From positions 1 to 60,233 of the forward strand of contig JANXVH010000104.1 in assembly GCA_025351765.1 (NCBI GenBank): a stretch of DNA of 60,233 bases. The letters run 5' to 3'. The notes under the pieces were generated by a model. It saw only the letters and a program-made list of their open reading frames with translations. It did not search any database and was not told the origin of the DNA. The first letter of the stretch is position 1; each line of letters opens with the position of its first letter. This document shows positions 19,553 to 28,535 of the stretch, one piece after another. The stretch is from Pedobacter sp. (GTDB lineage: Bacteria > Bacteroidota > Bacteroidia > Sphingobacteriales > Sphingobacteriaceae). Position numbers and translations under genes: made by a program.

Positions 19553-20611
19553 ATGAAATTAAATATAGCCCTTTTGGCAGGTGATGGAATAGGACCTGAA
19601 GTAATAGATCAGGCCGTAAAAGTATCTGATGCCATTGCAAAGAAATTTAACCATGAAATTACCTGGACACCTGCCTTAACCGGAGCATGTGCCATTGACG
19701 CTGTTGGCGAACCTTATCCAGACTCCACACATGAGATCTGTATGGCTGCAGATGCAGTATTATTTGGTGCAATTGGTCACCCGAAATACGACAATGACCC
19801 AAAAGCAACGGTAAGACCAGAGCAAGGTCTTTTAAAAATGCGTAAAAAACTAGGCCTTTTTGCTAACGTTCGCCCTACTTTTACCTTCCCCTCTTTGATT
19901 GATAACTCGCCTTTAAAGAGAGAGCGTATTGAAGGAACTGACCTGATCATCCTTCGTGAGCTAACTGGCGGCATTTATTTTGGAGAAAGAGGCAGAACAG
20001 ACGATGGCAATACTGCCTTTGATACCTGTACCTATACAAGAGTAGAAGTTCAGCGCCTTGCTAAACTAGGTTTTGAAATGGCTATGACAAGAGGTAAAAA
20101 GCTTTGTTGCGTAGATAAAGCTAACGTTTTAGAAACCTCACGCCTATGGAGAGAAACGGTACAGGACATGGAAAAAGATTATCCAGAAGTTACCGTAAGC
20201 TATGAATTTGTTGATGCAGTTGCTATGCGATTGGTACAATGGCCGAACACTTATGATGTGTTGATCACGGAAAACCTATTTGGCGATATTTTAACTGATG
20301 AGGCTTCTGTAATTTCAGGTTCTATGGGTTTAATGCCATCCGCTTCCATTGGTGTTCATACTTCTTTATTTGAGCCAATACATGGTTCTTATCCGCAAGC
20401 AGCGGGCAAAGACATTGCCAATCCTTTGGCTACAGTACTTTCTGCAGCGATGATGTTTGAAGATGCTTTTGGTTTAACGGAAGAAGCTGAACTAATCAGG
20501 TCTGTGGTAAACAAATCCCTGGCAGAAGGTATTGTTACCGAAGATTTATCGGGAACCAACAAAGCTTACAAAACGAGTGAGGTTGGCGATTGGCTGGCTA
20601 AAAACATATAA
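19553..20611 (+). CDS. leuB: 3-isopropylmalate dehydrogenase
   Basis: The 352-residue NAD-dependent beta-decarboxylating dehydrogenase oxidises 3-isopropylmalate, and 3-methylmalate in the citramalate route. LLAGDGIGPEV opens the protein, LRELTGGIYFGERGR and the late EPIHGSYPQAAGKDIANP are diagnostic. It is followed 11 bases later by ilvA. Confidence 0.97.
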   Translation: MKLNIALLAGDGIGPEVIDQAVKVSDAIAKKFNHEITWTPALTGACAIDAVGEPYPDSTHEICMAADAVLFGAIGHPKYDNDPKATVRPEQGLLKMRKKLGLFANVRPTFTFPSLIDNSPLKRERIEGTDLIILRELTGGIYFGERGRTDDGNTAFDTCTYTRVEVQRLAKLGFEMAMTRGKKLCCVDKANVLETSRLWRETVQDMEKDYPEVTVSYEFVDAVAMRLVQWPNTYDVLITENLFGDILTDEASVISGSMGLMPSASIGVHTSLFEPIHGSYPQAAGKDIANPLATVLSAAMMFEDAFGLTEEAELIRSVVNKSLAEGIVTEDLSGTNKAYKTSEVGDWLAKNI

Positions 20612-20622
20612 CAGCTATTGAT

Positions 20623-21855
20623 TTGAAATTAGACTCCAGCGCAGCATCATTACGTTTAGCAGATGTTGTAAAACACACGCCCTTAATTTATAATCTGAAA
20701 CTATCTGAAAAGTACAACTGCGCAGTATACCTGAAGCGGGAAGACATGCAAGTGGTACGGTCTTATAAATTAAGGGGTGCTTACAATATGATCAGTCAGC
20801 TGACAGGAGAAGAACTGGGCAGGGGTATTGTGTGTGCAAGTGCCGGCAACCATGCTCAGGGAGTTGCTTTTTCTTGCGATAAACTGGGTACCAAAGGTGT
20901 AATTTTTATGCCTGAGATTACACCCAGGCAAAAGGTGAAACAAACAGAAATGTTTGGTAACGGAAGCATTAAACTGGTATTGGTTGGCGATACGTTTGAT
21001 GATTGTCTTTTGGAGGCACTGGCCTATACCAAGGAGCACAACATGACCTTTATCCCTCCTTTTGATAACTACAGTATCATAGAAGGTCAGGGTACTGTAG
21101 GCGTGGAGATACTGGAAGACCTGCCAGATGTTGAAGTTGTGGTGATGCCTATTGGCGGTGGTGGCCTTGCTGCCGGTGTTGGTAGCTACCTGAAAGGGAG
21201 AAACCCTGATATAAAACTAATCGGTATTGAACCGGAAGGTGCCCCATCTATGCTCAAAGCATTTGAACACGGCGGACCAGTTACCCTGCCCGAGATCAAC
21301 CGCTTTGTTGATGGTGCTTCTGTAAAACGTGTTGGAAATTTAACCTACGAGCTTTGCGCAGCCGTATTGGACGAAATGTTGCTGGTTCCGGAAGGAAAGA
21401 TCTGCACCACTATTTTGAAACTTTACAACGAGGATGCCATCGTAGTAGAACCTGCCGGAGCACTTGCAGTAACCGCATTGGATCAGATCAAAGATAGCAT
21501 TGCCGGCAAAAAGGTGGTTTGTGTGATAAGTGGCGGAAATAACGATATTGAGCGCATGCAGGAGATCAAAGAGAAATCTCTTTTATATGAAGGCTTAAAG
21601 CATTATTTCATAGTGCGCTTTCCGCAGCGGCCGGGGGCTTTAAAATTGTTTGTAAACAATGTATTAGGTCCGCATGACGATATTACCCGCTTTGAATTTA
21701 TTAAAAAAACCAATAGAGAGAATGGCCCTGCACTTGTGGGAATTGAGCTGACGAACAGCGATGATTATCAGGCATTGGTAGAGCGGATGAAAGCTTTTAA
21801 ATTCGAGATTATTGAGCTGAATAATGACCAGACTTTATTTGAATACCTGGTATAA
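20623..21855 (+). CDS. ilvA: Threonine ammonia-lyase (biosynthetic), TTG start
   Basis: The 410-residue PLP enzyme deaminates threonine to 2-oxobutyrate for isoleucine. The PLP lysine is K49 in RSYKLRGAYNM; the glycine loop GGGGLAAG binds phosphate. A C-terminal ACT-like domain (about 330-410, starting HYFIVRFPQRPGA) would give allosteric control. No ATG lies near the domain start: TTG at 20623, 11 bases after the leuB stop, is the best start. It is the last operon gene and gives a second route to 2-oxobutyrate beside CimA. Confidence 0.93.
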   Translation: MKLDSSAASLRLADVVKHTPLIYNLKLSEKYNCAVYLKREDMQVVRSYKLRGAYNMISQLTGEELGRGIVCASAGNHAQGVAFSCDKLGTKGVIFMPEITPRQKVKQTEMFGNGSIKLVLVGDTFDDCLLEALAYTKEHNMTFIPPFDNYSIIEGQGTVGVEILEDLPDVEVVVMPIGGGGLAAGVGSYLKGRNPDIKLIGIEPEGAPSMLKAFEHGGPVTLPEINRFVDGASVKRVGNLTYELCAAVLDEMLLVPEGKICTTILKLYNEDAIVVEPAGALAVTALDQIKDSIAGKKVVCVISGGNNDIERMQEIKEKSLLYEGLKHYFIVRFPQRPGALKLFVNNVLGPHDDITRFEFIKKTNRENGPALVGIELTNSDDYQALVERMKAFKFEIIELNNDQTLFEYLV

Positions 21856-21921
21856 TTATTTTCTTATTTGTGGCAAAGGATTTGCATGATGTGTTGTACA
21901 CACAAATAAAACCAACACACA

Positions 21922-22338
21922 ATGAAAAAGCTCCTATTTTTAATCCTTTGTACCACCACACTGGGTCTAGTGTCGTGCAAAAAAGACACTATTTTACAGG
22001 ACACCCCAAACCGAACCTACAACTTTGACATTCAGCCAAATCAATGGGTATTGAGTGCAGATGGGTTCACTTATACTTACGAGTGGAGGCGTTCTGATAT
22101 TGATCAGGTAACCCTTGATGATGAAGGAGTTCTAGTTTATTTATCCCACCCATTAAATAGTGGAAGTTATATACAACTCCCTTACGTCTACGATGTCGAT
22201 GCTTACAGCTATGAATTATTTAAGGGAGGAATAGCTATAGACATTCAAAGTTCAGACTTACAAGCACCAAAACCTATAAAGCCGACAAAGGTAGTAAAAG
22301 CAAAAGTAGTGGTGATTGCATCAAAATATATCCCTTAA
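21922..22338 (+). CDS. Small lipoprotein of unknown function
   Basis: The 138-residue protein has a lysine-start hydrophobic signal and a lipobox LVSC followed by KKD, so it should be lipidated at about C19. The rest is a beta-rich sequence with many aromatic residues and no domain I recognise. It starts 66 bases after ilvA and ends at a strong hairpin. It may be read through from the operon or have its own promoter; I see no clear one. Confidence 0.75.
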   Translation: MKKLLFLILCTTTLGLVSCKKDTILQDTPNRTYNFDIQPNQWVLSADGFTYTYEWRRSDIDQVTLDDEGVLVYLSHPLNSGSYIQLPYVYDVDAYSYELFKGGIAIDIQSSDLQAPKPIKPTKVVKAKVVVIASKYIP

Positions 22339-22342
22339 TTAT

Positions 22343-23338
22343 TTAATCATATCCTAAAAAACGACCAACGCTCGCTTGAACATGGTCGTTTTTTTTATGC
22401 GCTCCCCTGTTCAATTGTATTGCCCTTATTTTAACACCGTTCCGTTCCAATAACAACTCTTCGTAAAAGCCTTTATAATAAACATCTAAAACTTGGAAAC
22501 GCCTGCTGTTCCAGCCACCCTTAAGCTCAACCCATTCAGGATAAAACAAGGTATGTTTCTGAGTTACTGTAAGCCCGAGTTTTAGGGCTTCATCAGCATT
22601 TAGCACTACGGCATTACCCAATATCTGTGCAGTATAAATATGATCAGGATGGTTATAAATATCTGCGGGCGCACCACGCTGCAACAGCTCACCTTGTCTT
22701 AAGATCAGTAGTTCATCAGCAAGGAAAAGACCGTCTGCCGGATCATGCGATACCAGGATTACTGTAATGCCTGTCTCGGCGGCTACGCGTTTAATATCTG
22801 CTCTTAATTGATTTTTAAGCAATGCATCAACCTGACTAAAGGGCTCGTCTAACAATAAAACAGAAGTATCGCTGACCATTGCCTTCGCGATGGCAACACG
22901 CTGCTGTTCTCCCCCACTCAGTTCTGTAATTTTCTTATCTTTCAGGTGATCGATGTGCAAGCGCTCCATCATCTCCTGGGTCTTTTCCTGCTTGGATTTT
23001 AGATTGGTATTGGACAGCATCGAAGCAATGTTATCATATACCTTGGCGTAAATGTTTAGGGAGAAATCCTGGGTAACCATTTTCATTTCTTTATGCCCGG
23101 GGATAAGTTGCTCATCCGGACCAAGAATCCTTTTCCCATTAAACTGCAATTCTCCTTCATCAGCTTTGACCAATCCATAAATACTTTTAAGGAGTGTTGA
23201 TTTTCCGCTGCCGCTTTCACCTATAATTCCAACAATATGACCCCGCTTAATGTCGAAACTAATGTTCTTCACACCGGATGCTTGAGCAGTCTGGTATTGC
23301 TTACTAAGGTTCTTGACGCTAATGATATGATCTTCCAC
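22343..23338 (-). CDS. ABC transporter ATP-binding protein, FbpC/PotA-like (orphan)
   Basis: The 331-residue ATPase has Walker A GESGSGKS (about 40-47), Q-loop TQDFSLN, signature LSGGEQQR, Walker B LLLDEP and the switch histidine in LVSHDP. The C-terminal 100 residues would form a small regulatory beta domain as in Fe3+ or spermidine importers. No permease or binding protein is next to it, so the substrate is unknown. The start is GTG at 23338. The 3' end of the gene contains the hairpin that terminates the opposing lipoprotein gene. Confidence 0.85.
   Translation of the reverse strand: MEDHIISVKNLSKQYQTAQASGVKNISFDIKRGHIVGIIGESGSGKSTLLKSIYGLVKADEGELQFNGKRILGPDEQLIPGHKEMKMVTQDFSLNIYAKVYDNIASMLSNTNLKSKQEKTQEMMERLHIDHLKDKKITELSGGEQQRVAIAKAMVSDTSVLLLDEPFSQVDALLKNQLRADIKRVAAETGITVILVSHDPADGLFLADELLILRQGELLQRGAPADIYNHPDHIYTAQILGNAVVLNADEALKLGLTVTQKHTLFYPEWVELKGGWNSRRFQVLDVYYKGFYEELLLERNGVKIRAIQLNRGAHKKNDHVQASVGRFLGYD
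22356..22396 (+). terminator. Terminator of the lipoprotein gene, inside the 3' end of the ABC gene
   Basis: The stem AAAAAACGACCA/TGGTCGTTTTTT with a 15-base loop is followed by further T on the plus strand. It terminates plus-strand transcription. On the minus strand it is coding for the last residues of the ABC ATPase (…ASVGRFLGYD), a compact convergent arrangement. Confidence 0.85.
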
Positions 23339-23466
23339 GGAGGTAAAGGTAATTGATTTTGAATAAACGCTTTTTGTAAAAATTGGTTAACGGAATGCCA
23401 AGTATCATAATTTTTAGCGACTTTGTTGAACGGTAGTAAAATGATTACTTTTTGAACTCAACTCGT

Positions 23467-25158
23467 ATGATGTATAAACGATTTCTTTATTTACTAATAA
23501 CCACCTCGCTTTCAGCTACGGTGCCTGCGCATAGCCAGGACATATTAAAACAAGCAGTAATTACTGTTGACCTCAATAAAGAAATAGCACCCATGCGGCC
23601 AGTGTGGGCATGGTTTGGTTATGATGAGCCGAACTATACATACATGAAAGACGGTAAAAAGTTGTTAACAGAAATCGCCAAGCTTAGTCCCGTACCAGTT
23701 TATGTTCGCGCCCACAGTCTGCTCGTTAGCGGAAATGGTATCGGTGCTTTAAAATGGGGTTCTACCAATGCCTACACCGAAGATACCGCTGGAAAACCAA
23801 TTTACAACTGGAAAATTATTGATAGCATTTTTGATACTTACATTAAAAGAGGGATGAAGCCCCTTGCCCAGATAGGGTTTATGCCAGAAGCCCTTTCAAT
23901 ACATCCCAAACCTTACAGGCACTATTGGAAACCCGGCGATCCTTATTCTGATATTATGACCGGTTGGGCGTACCCGCCGAAAGACTATGATAAATGGCGC
24001 GAGTTGGTGTATCAGTGGGTAAAGCATTGCATAATCCGTTATGGCCAGAAAGAAGTAGAAAGCTGGTATTGGGAAGTATGGAACGAGCCCAATGGATATT
24101 GGAAAGGTACTCAGGAAGAATTTTTTAAGCTGTATGATTATGCTGCAGATGGGGTAAAAAAAGCTTTGCCGACAGCAAAAGTGGGGGGACTAGATATCGC
24201 CGGCACACGTTCCAAAAATGCTCAGGATTGGTTAAATAACTTTATTAAACATTGTATATCGGGCACTAATTATGCTACTGGCGAAAAGGGTGCGCCTCTT
24301 GATGCCGTACTTTTTCACGCTAAAGGATCACCGAGGTTAATAAATGGCGTAGTGCGCATGGACATGATGCCGCAACTGAACGATATAGAAACAGGTTTTA
24401 GAATAACCAGGTCTTACCCCGAAACTAAAGATCTCCCTATTATTATTGGCGAATCTGACCCGGAAGGCTGTGCAGCCTGCGGGATGACGACCAATCCTGA
24501 GAATGCTTACCGCAATGGCACCATGTATTCTAGTTATACTGCAGCTACATTTGCCAGGGAATATTTACTGGCAGACCAAACTAAAGCCAACTTTTTAGGC
24601 GCAGTGTCTTGGTCGTTCGAATTTGAAAACCAACCCTGGTTTTATGGTTTTCGAGATTTGGCTACCAATGGAGTAGACAAACCGGTACTTAATGTTTTCA
24701 GGATGTTTGGAATGATGAAAGGAAAACGAATTACAAGCGAAAGCAACCGCATGTATCTGTTAGAAGAGGTGCTTAAAACAAGCATTAGAGGCGAGCAATC
24801 AGATATTGGTGCATTGGCAAGTAAGGATATAAAATCTGCCGCAGTTATGGTTTGGAACTACCATGACGATGACAAGCAAGGCCCTACTGAAGCAGTATCT
24901 ATTACGATTGACAACATCCCTGTAAAAAAAGCGACCTTAAAAATTTACCTCATTGATGCAAATAACAGCAACTCTTACGAAGTATGGAAAAAGATGGGAT
25001 CACCGAAAACACCGACACAACAACAAATTGCAGCACTTGAAACTGCCGGACAATTGAAATGTATTTCCACTAAAAAGATCCAAGTAAAATCAGGTAAAAC
25101 TGTGGTGAATTTGCAACTAATGCGTCAGGCAGTAGCACTGGCTAAGTTAGATTGGTAA
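23467..25158 (+). CDS. Secreted GH39-like glycoside hydrolase (beta-xylosidase-like)
   Basis: The protein of about 563 residues starts with a signal peptide ending near PAHSQ. The TIM-barrel has WEVWNEPNG with the acid/base glutamate at about E207, and IIIGESDPEG with the likely nucleophile at about E329, the clan GH-A pattern. Other segments (RAHSLL, YVQF-like C-terminal beta-sandwich) fit GH39 beta-xylosidases. It would act in the periplasm or outside on plant or microbial glycans. The longer frame from TTG 23452 adds five residues before the signal; ATG 23467 or 23470 is better. It has no neighbouring polysaccharide-utilisation genes. Confidence 0.8.
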   Translation: MMYKRFLYLLITTSLSATVPAHSQDILKQAVITVDLNKEIAPMRPVWAWFGYDEPNYTYMKDGKKLLTEIAKLSPVPVYVRAHSLLVSGNGIGALKWGSTNAYTEDTAGKPIYNWKIIDSIFDTYIKRGMKPLAQIGFMPEALSIHPKPYRHYWKPGDPYSDIMTGWAYPPKDYDKWRELVYQWVKHCIIRYGQKEVESWYWEVWNEPNGYWKGTQEEFFKLYDYAADGVKKALPTAKVGGLDIAGTRSKNAQDWLNNFIKHCISGTNYATGEKGAPLDAVLFHAKGSPRLINGVVRMDMMPQLNDIETGFRITRSYPETKDLPIIIGESDPEGCAACGMTTNPENAYRNGTMYSSYTAATFAREYLLADQTKANFLGAVSWSFEFENQPWFYGFRDLATNGVDKPVLNVFRMFGMMKGKRITSESNRMYLLEEVLKTSIRGEQSDIGALASKDIKSAAVMVWNYHDDDKQGPTEAVSITIDNIPVKKATLKIYLIDANNSNSYEVWKKMGSPKTPTQQQIAALETAGQLKCISTKKIQVKSGKTVVNLQLMRQAVALAKLDW

Positions 25159-25166
25159 ATATTGAG

Positions 25167-26153
25167 TTATGGCTTAATCTCATTAACCAATGGTTCTCCA
25201 CTAGCAAAAGCATCAGCGTTTGAAAAAGTAATTTCGGCAATTTGTTGCATGGCCTCACGGGTAAAGAACCCTTGATGAGAAGTGATCAGCACATTTGGGA
25301 AAGAGATCAAGCGGGCAATTAAATCATCCTGAATAACCTCTCCAGAAAGGTCATGGAAAAACAAGGCGGATTCCTGTTCATATACATCAAGTCCCAAATA
25401 CCCGAGCTGTCCGGATTTTAATGCAGTGATAACCTCCTCTGTGTTTACCAATGCTCCTCTACTGGTATTGATGAGCATCGCACCCTTCTTAAAAAAACGT
25501 AAAGTCTGTTCATTGATCATATGGAAGGATTGATCGGATAGCGGACAATGCAGGGATACTATTTCTGCATCGCATACTGCCTCTTCCAAACTTGCATACG
25601 TTAGCCCATCTGCTATCAGTGCCTTGTCTGGATAAGGATCAAATGCTACAACCCTACAGCCCAGGCCTTTTAAGATCCTGTAAAATGCTTTACCAATATT
25701 TCCAGTTCCTATTAGTGCAACCTTACAATTATGCAAATTGAAACCCATTAGGCCTTCCAAAGAAAAGTTACCTTCCCTAATCCTATTGTATGCTTTATGC
25801 GTTTTCCTATTTAAGGTGAGGATCATGGATAAAGCGTGTTCTGCAACAGCTTCCGGAGAATAGGCAGGAACTCTTAAAATTTTAATGCCCAATTCTTCTG
25901 CCGCCGCAACATCAATGTTGTTGAAACCCGCACACCTAAGAAGAATCAGTTTTATGCCATTCTCCTTTAATGCGGTAAGCATGTTGGAATCAGTCTTATC
26001 ATTCACAAAAAGACATAGGGCATCAAAGGTTTCGGTTAACGCTATAGTCTTTAAGCTCAAAGCCTGTTCAAAAAAGACAAGCTCATGCCCTGTATTATAT
26101 CTTTCCAAAAATTCCTGATCATATTTACAGGTGCTAAATACAGCAATTCTCAT
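25167..26153 (-). CDS. ldhA: D-2-hydroxyacid dehydrogenase (D-lactate dehydrogenase-like)
   Basis: The 328-residue NAD-dependent enzyme has the Rossmann loop GTGNIGK at about residue 150 and the catalytic set Arg (NTSRGALVNT), Glu (LGLDVYEQES) and His (LITSHQGFFT). FEQALSLKT and the overall pattern match fermentative D-lactate dehydrogenases. It interconverts pyruvate and D-lactate. Its upstream region contains nested inverted repeats. Confidence 0.87.
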   Translation of the reverse strand: MRIAVFSTCKYDQEFLERYNTGHELVFFEQALSLKTIALTETFDALCLFVNDKTDSNMLTALKENGIKLILLRCAGFNNIDVAAAEELGIKILRVPAYSPEAVAEHALSMILTLNRKTHKAYNRIREGNFSLEGLMGFNLHNCKVALIGTGNIGKAFYRILKGLGCRVVAFDPYPDKALIADGLTYASLEEAVCDAEIVSLHCPLSDQSFHMINEQTLRFFKKGAMLINTSRGALVNTEEVITALKSGQLGYLGLDVYEQESALFFHDLSGEVIQDDLIARLISFPNVLITSHQGFFTREAMQQIAEITFSNADAFASGEPLVNEIKP

Positions 26154-26213
26154 GTTAGCTAAAGTTTTGCTGTAATGTAGTGAAATTAAAGGAACTCCTT
26201 CGGAACTTCTTTG

Positions 26214-26304
26214 ATATAAAGACCATACTTCTACACTAAAAGTACTTGTTTTGTGTTCAAATATGGTAGAAGTATGGTGGTCTTTATATGGTTTTAGTGT
26301 AGAA
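26214..26304. repeat. Nested, mutually exclusive inverted repeats upstream of the ldhA-like gene
   Basis: Arm A (26214-26234) and its complement A' (26266-26289) match over 21 bases apart from a 3-base insertion. Arm B TTCTACACTAAAA (26229-26241) and B' TTTTAGTGTAGAA (26292-26304) are perfect. The order is A-B-A'-B', with A and B overlapping by six bases, so the two hairpins cannot both form. Neither has a T tail. Confidence 0.8.
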
Positions 26305-26352
26305 CGTGTGTGTGTGTTTAATTTTTGCGGCTAACTAAACTAACCTAATCAA

Positions 26353-27189
26353 CTAGTTAAGCCCTAATGTAATCCCAAAGGATAGGTTCTTTAAACCTTT
26401 TTGAGGTGCGCTTGCAAACATGTCATTTGCATAGTATTTAGTAAAGATACCAAAAGCGCCATAACCTATTCTAACTGTACCTCCGTAACGGAAAGGCTCA
26501 AAGTTGTAATCGTCTTTAAATTTTTGTTTACCTCTTTCTTCGCTGACCTGTTTAACCTTACCGTTTAAAAGGAAAGCTACTTCTGGGCCAATTACAAAGT
26601 AGAAACGCTTACCATTATCACCTTCTTTTGTACGCAATTCAAAGTTTAATGGAATGTGTACATAACTGCTCGAAAATCTGTTCTTCGAAAAATGAATGGT
26701 TTCTGTATCATAAGCTAGAATCGGACTGTTCGCCTTCATCGTGATGTCCTTCTTAAGGCGAATCATTGTCCAGTCGAAACCACCTGCTATGTAAATCTTA
26801 AAGTTGCCGTTAAAGCGATATCCCATTTGCACTAAATCATAAGACACTGTGCTGGTTTTGCTGGCTTTATAATCAAGGAATTCATTGGTGGGCGATAAAG
26901 TAAGGCTACCATTGTCAACCAACTTTGAAAATCCCAAATCAAACCTGGTGAAGGTAACGCCACCTATAAACCTGCCTTTTTTAGCATTTGCAAGCTTAGT
27001 GCTGTCTTTTTTTGCCCTTTCACCCTCTTCTCCTACATTAAAATTAATACTGAAAGTTTTTTTCTTCTTGATTATGGTAGTAGTGGTGGTAGTTACCGTT
27101 GTAACACTGTCTTGTTGCGCAAAAACACTTTGAAGGGAAGAACAGGTAAGTGCGCTTACCAAAAGCGCTGAAAGTATTAGATGTTTCAT
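26353..27189 (-). CDS. Outer-membrane beta-barrel protein, unknown function
   Basis: The 278-residue protein starts at MKHLILSALLVSALTC with a signal peptide ending near VFAQQ. A threonine stretch (TTVTTTTTTIIKKKK) follows, then alternating beta-strand-like segments ending in an aromatic or hydrophobic C-terminus (LSFGITLGLN), as in small outer-membrane barrels. The longer frame to 27240 would overlap the anti-sigma gene, so 27189 is chosen. It is the last gene of a sigma/anti-sigma unit, 16 bases downstream. Confidence 0.7.
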   Translation of the reverse strand: MKHLILSALLVSALTCSSLQSVFAQQDSVTTVTTTTTTIIKKKKTFSINFNVGEEGERAKKDSTKLANAKKGRFIGGVTFTRFDLGFSKLVDNGSLTLSPTNEFLDYKASKTSTVSYDLVQMGYRFNGNFKIYIAGGFDWTMIRLKKDITMKANSPILAYDTETIHFSKNRFSSSYVHIPLNFELRTKEGDNGKRFYFVIGPEVAFLLNGKVKQVSEERGKQKFKDDYNFEPFRYGGTVRIGYGAFGIFTKYYANDMFASAPQKGLKNLSFGITLGLN

Positions 27190-27205
27190 TATTGTGTGGT
27201 TTATA

Positions 27206-27925
27206 TTATTTGTCTCGTTTATTAAATTTAAGGAAACCAATGTTTATCGCTATTACAGAAGAGTTATCGTCTTCATCTGTGTTAAACTGGATCAGTTTTT
27301 TTTCTCTCTTATCTACTTTGTTAACCACAATATTTACCAGATCGCCCACGTTTCTTATTCCCCTACGTTCTGGCTGCTCTTCTTCTGTTATGATATTACT
27401 AGTTTCTGCAATAGTTGCATTTGCCATCATGGTTTCGTTAACAGGAGCAACCGGCTCGCTTACTTTAGCCAATGTTGGGCTAACTACCGGAACGCCTATA
27501 TGAACAGGATGAGCTTCGGCAGCAATCGGTTGCATCGCTGCGAAATCTTTTTTTACATCTGCATCTGTAAGGCGCGGTGCGATAACCAATGGTGTACTTT
27601 TCTCTTCTGATGAGGGAACTTTAATTGCCGCAGTTTTTTCTCTTACTTCTGCTTTTGGTGCGTTGTCTGTAGTTGCCATAGTGCTGGCCACAAAATCTGC
27701 TGATCCTCTAAGCTGGATTTTCTCAGTCTTCGGAATTAGCAATCCAACTGTTACTGCAATTATTGCAACTGCAGCTGCCATCCAGTATGCCGGTAATATG
27801 GTGCTCTTTTTTGGCTCCAACTCCTGCTCAATCTTTCCCCATAGGTTTGCTGATGGTGTAATTTCCGTCTCCGCAAATTGATCTTTAAATAACTGATCAA
27901 ACTCCTTATCCTGCATATGTGCCAT
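27206..27925 (-). CDS. Putative membrane anti-sigma factor
   Basis: The 239-residue protein has a charged N-terminal region (about 1-45, with the phrase SANLWGKIEQEL), one transmembrane segment (about 48-64, AAAVAIIAVTVGLLI), and a low-complexity periplasmic part rich in Ala, Thr, Val and Pro. The start overlaps the end of the ECF sigma gene, the typical arrangement for a sigma factor and its inhibitor. No canonical zinc motif (HxxxCxxC) is present, so it is not of the ZAS class. The role is inferred from topology and context. Confidence 0.6.
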   Translation of the reverse strand: MAHMQDKEFDQLFKDQFAETEITPSANLWGKIEQELEPKKSTILPAYWMAAAVAIIAVTVGLLIPKTEKIQLRGSADFVASTMATTDNAPKAEVREKTAAIKVPSSEEKSTPLVIAPRLTDADVKKDFAAMQPIAAEAHPVHIGVPVVSPTLAKVSEPVAPVNETMMANATIAETSNIITEEEQPERRGIRNVGDLVNIVVNKVDKREKKLIQFNTDEDDNSSVIAINIGFLKFNKRDK

Positions 27926-28472
27926 ATTTAATGCCCTCCATCTTTATTACTTGTTCTTTTAATATTGCCCTTGCCCGCGACAATTGCGATTTACTTGCTC
28001 CTTCTGAAATGCCCAATGTATCGGCAATCTCCTTGTGTGTATATCCTTCAATGGCATACATGTTAAATACCATTCTGTAACCATCTGCAAGGTTCTGGAT
28101 CAGTTTCATCAAATCCTGCACGCCCAGCCTGCTGAAATCAAATCCGGTGCTTGGTTGCTCGTAAGCATCTTCTACCGGCACCACATTCATGCTCCTCAGG
28201 TTTTTACGGTAACTTTCTATTGCAGTGTTTACCATTATTCTTCTGATCCATCCTTCAAAGGCACCGTCCCCACGGTAGTCGCTAACTTTTTGAAACACCT
28301 TAATATACCCCATTTGCAGTACGTCTTCGGCCTCCATCCTGTCTTTAGCGTAGCGCATGCAAACTGCTAGCATCTTGGGTGAGGTATGTACGTAGAGCGC
28401 CTCCTGCATCTTCCGGTTGCCAGCTTTACAGCCTTCCAGTAAATCATCTATGTTTTGTTTAATCAACTTCAT
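27906..28472 (-). CDS. RNA polymerase ECF-type sigma factor
   Basis: The 188-residue protein has region 2 (about 25-95, with DRMEAEDVLQMGYIKVF and the DNA-melting segment GWIRRIMVNTAIES) and region 4 (about 125-180, with GYTHKEIADTLGISEGASKSQLSRAR). It would redirect RNA polymerase under a signal relayed by the overlapping anti-sigma gene. It starts 63 bases after hemJ on the same strand, so cotranscription with the heme operon is possible. Confidence 0.93.
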   Translation of the reverse strand: MKLIKQNIDDLLEGCKAGNRKMQEALYVHTSPKMLAVCMRYAKDRMEAEDVLQMGYIKVFQKVSDYRGDGAFEGWIRRIMVNTAIESYRKNLRSMNVVPVEDAYEQPSTGFDFSRLGVQDLMKLIQNLADGYRMVFNMYAIEGYTHKEIADTLGISEGASKSQLSRARAILKEQVIKMEGIKYGTYAG

Positions 28473-28535
28473 TGTGTGTTTGGTATAGGGTAGATGAAGT
28501 AATTACAGGAAAGGTTGCATGGGGAATTAAAAAAA

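Noticed and set aside
27150..27881. Several plus-strand frames over the anti-sigma region
   Set aside because: They lie opposite the anti-sigma and barrel genes, which form a coherent unit with the sigma gene.
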